From positions 8,972 to 14,992 of the forward strand of contig DEPX01000109.1 of assembly GCA_002358975.1 (NCBI GenBank): DNA of 6,021 nucleotides, given 5' to 3'. Each line of letters opens with the position of its first letter. The first letter of the stretch is position 1. The notes under the pieces are model-generated. The model searched no databases, was not told where the DNA came from, and worked only from the letters and a program-made list of their open reading frames with translations. The position numbers and the translations under genes were made by a program. The DNA comes from Micrococcaceae bacterium UBA3381. GTDB taxonomy: Bacteria; Actinomycetota; Actinomycetes; Actinomycetales; Micrococcaceae. Shown here one piece after another: positions 5,804-6,021 of this stretch.

Positions 5804-6021
5804 TTAAACGTCCCAGATGGTGTAATCAGGAATGTCGTGAGGTAGAACCTCTACGAAACTTTCTCTTTGTCCGGGTGAAACACTTTCTGCCAATAATGAC
5901 AGTGTTGCTCGCGTCCACGTTTCACTTTGTTCGAATGAAATCTCGGTACGCTCTGCGACGCGACGGATAAATTCCGCGCCATCAAAATCTTCGTGTTTAA
6001 CACCGTCATGACGCAACGCAT
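5804..6021 (-). CDS. Probable DUF2267-domain protein, C-terminal part, partial at right edge
   Basis: The minus-strand frame is open from the window edge to TAA at 5806-5804. The visible 72 residues contain an acidic, helical sequence of DUF2267 type: GAEFIRRVAERTEIS, then the helix ETWTRATLSLLAESVSP, then the amphipathic helix ending VEVLPHDIPDYTIWDV. The pattern of xxFxxxVAERxxxs, ATxxxLxExxSxGxxxxxxxxLP is what I remember of this family, which often has two copies of the domain. Its function is not known. A TTG at 6016 could serve as a start, but the frame has no stop before the edge and this segment looks like a second domain copy, so more of the protein probably lies outside. It is convergent with the LOG gene. 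No membrane segment is visible. Confidence 0.65.
   Translation of the reverse strand, partial: ALRHDGVKHEDFDGAEFIRRVAERTEISFEQSETWTRATLSLLAESVSPGQRESFVEVLPHDIPDYTIWDV

Overview
The window looks like the chromosome of an actinomycete of moderate GC content, probably Micrococcales. The reasons are the protein families and their closest remembered relatives, the Actinobacteria-type lipoyl motif (ETAKA) in the E2 protein, AGGAG-type ribosome binding sites 5-8 bases from the starts, and a probable leaderless gene. A Micrococcaceae member such as Yaniella or Enteractinococcus would fit, but the genus is a guess.

Layout. Positions 1-223 (minus strand) hold the first half of an ArfB-type ribosome-rescue hydrolase gene. 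It runs off the left edge and carries an in-frame TGA at codon 26, just before its GGQ motif. Positions 224-312 hold a perfect 16-base palindrome. Positions 313-789 (minus) encode an Lrp/AsnC-family regulator. Positions 790-956 are a divergent promoter region with a good minus-strand promoter and a perfect 7-3-7 palindrome in front of the plus-strand operon. Positions 957-4643 encode E1 alpha, E1 beta and E2 of a 2-oxo acid dehydrogenase complex, most likely the branched-chain one (BkdABC). Positions 4692-5770 encode an SRPBCC-fold protein and a LOG-family phosphoribohydrolase as a tight pair with its own probable leaderless promoter. Positions 5804-6021 (minus) hold the C-terminal end of a probable DUF2267 protein, convergent with the LOG gene.

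How the genes work together. The three dehydrogenase genes are joined by a 13-base gap with a ribosome binding site and by an ATGA overlap, so they are one transcript. They make the decarboxylase (alpha2beta2 E1) and the lipoylated acyltransferase core (E2). No E3 gene follows, so the complex must use a dihydrolipoyl dehydrogenase encoded elsewhere. The divergent Lrp-type gene is the obvious candidate regulator, as with BkdR of Pseudomonas, sensing branched-chain amino acids or their keto acids.

Most of the window is ordinary metabolic chromosome. The observation most worth checking is the apparently disrupted arfB. The most informative regulatory features are the two palindromes and the leaderless promoter. 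I see no mobile element, CRISPR array, tRNA or rRNA, and no convincing new multi-gene system.
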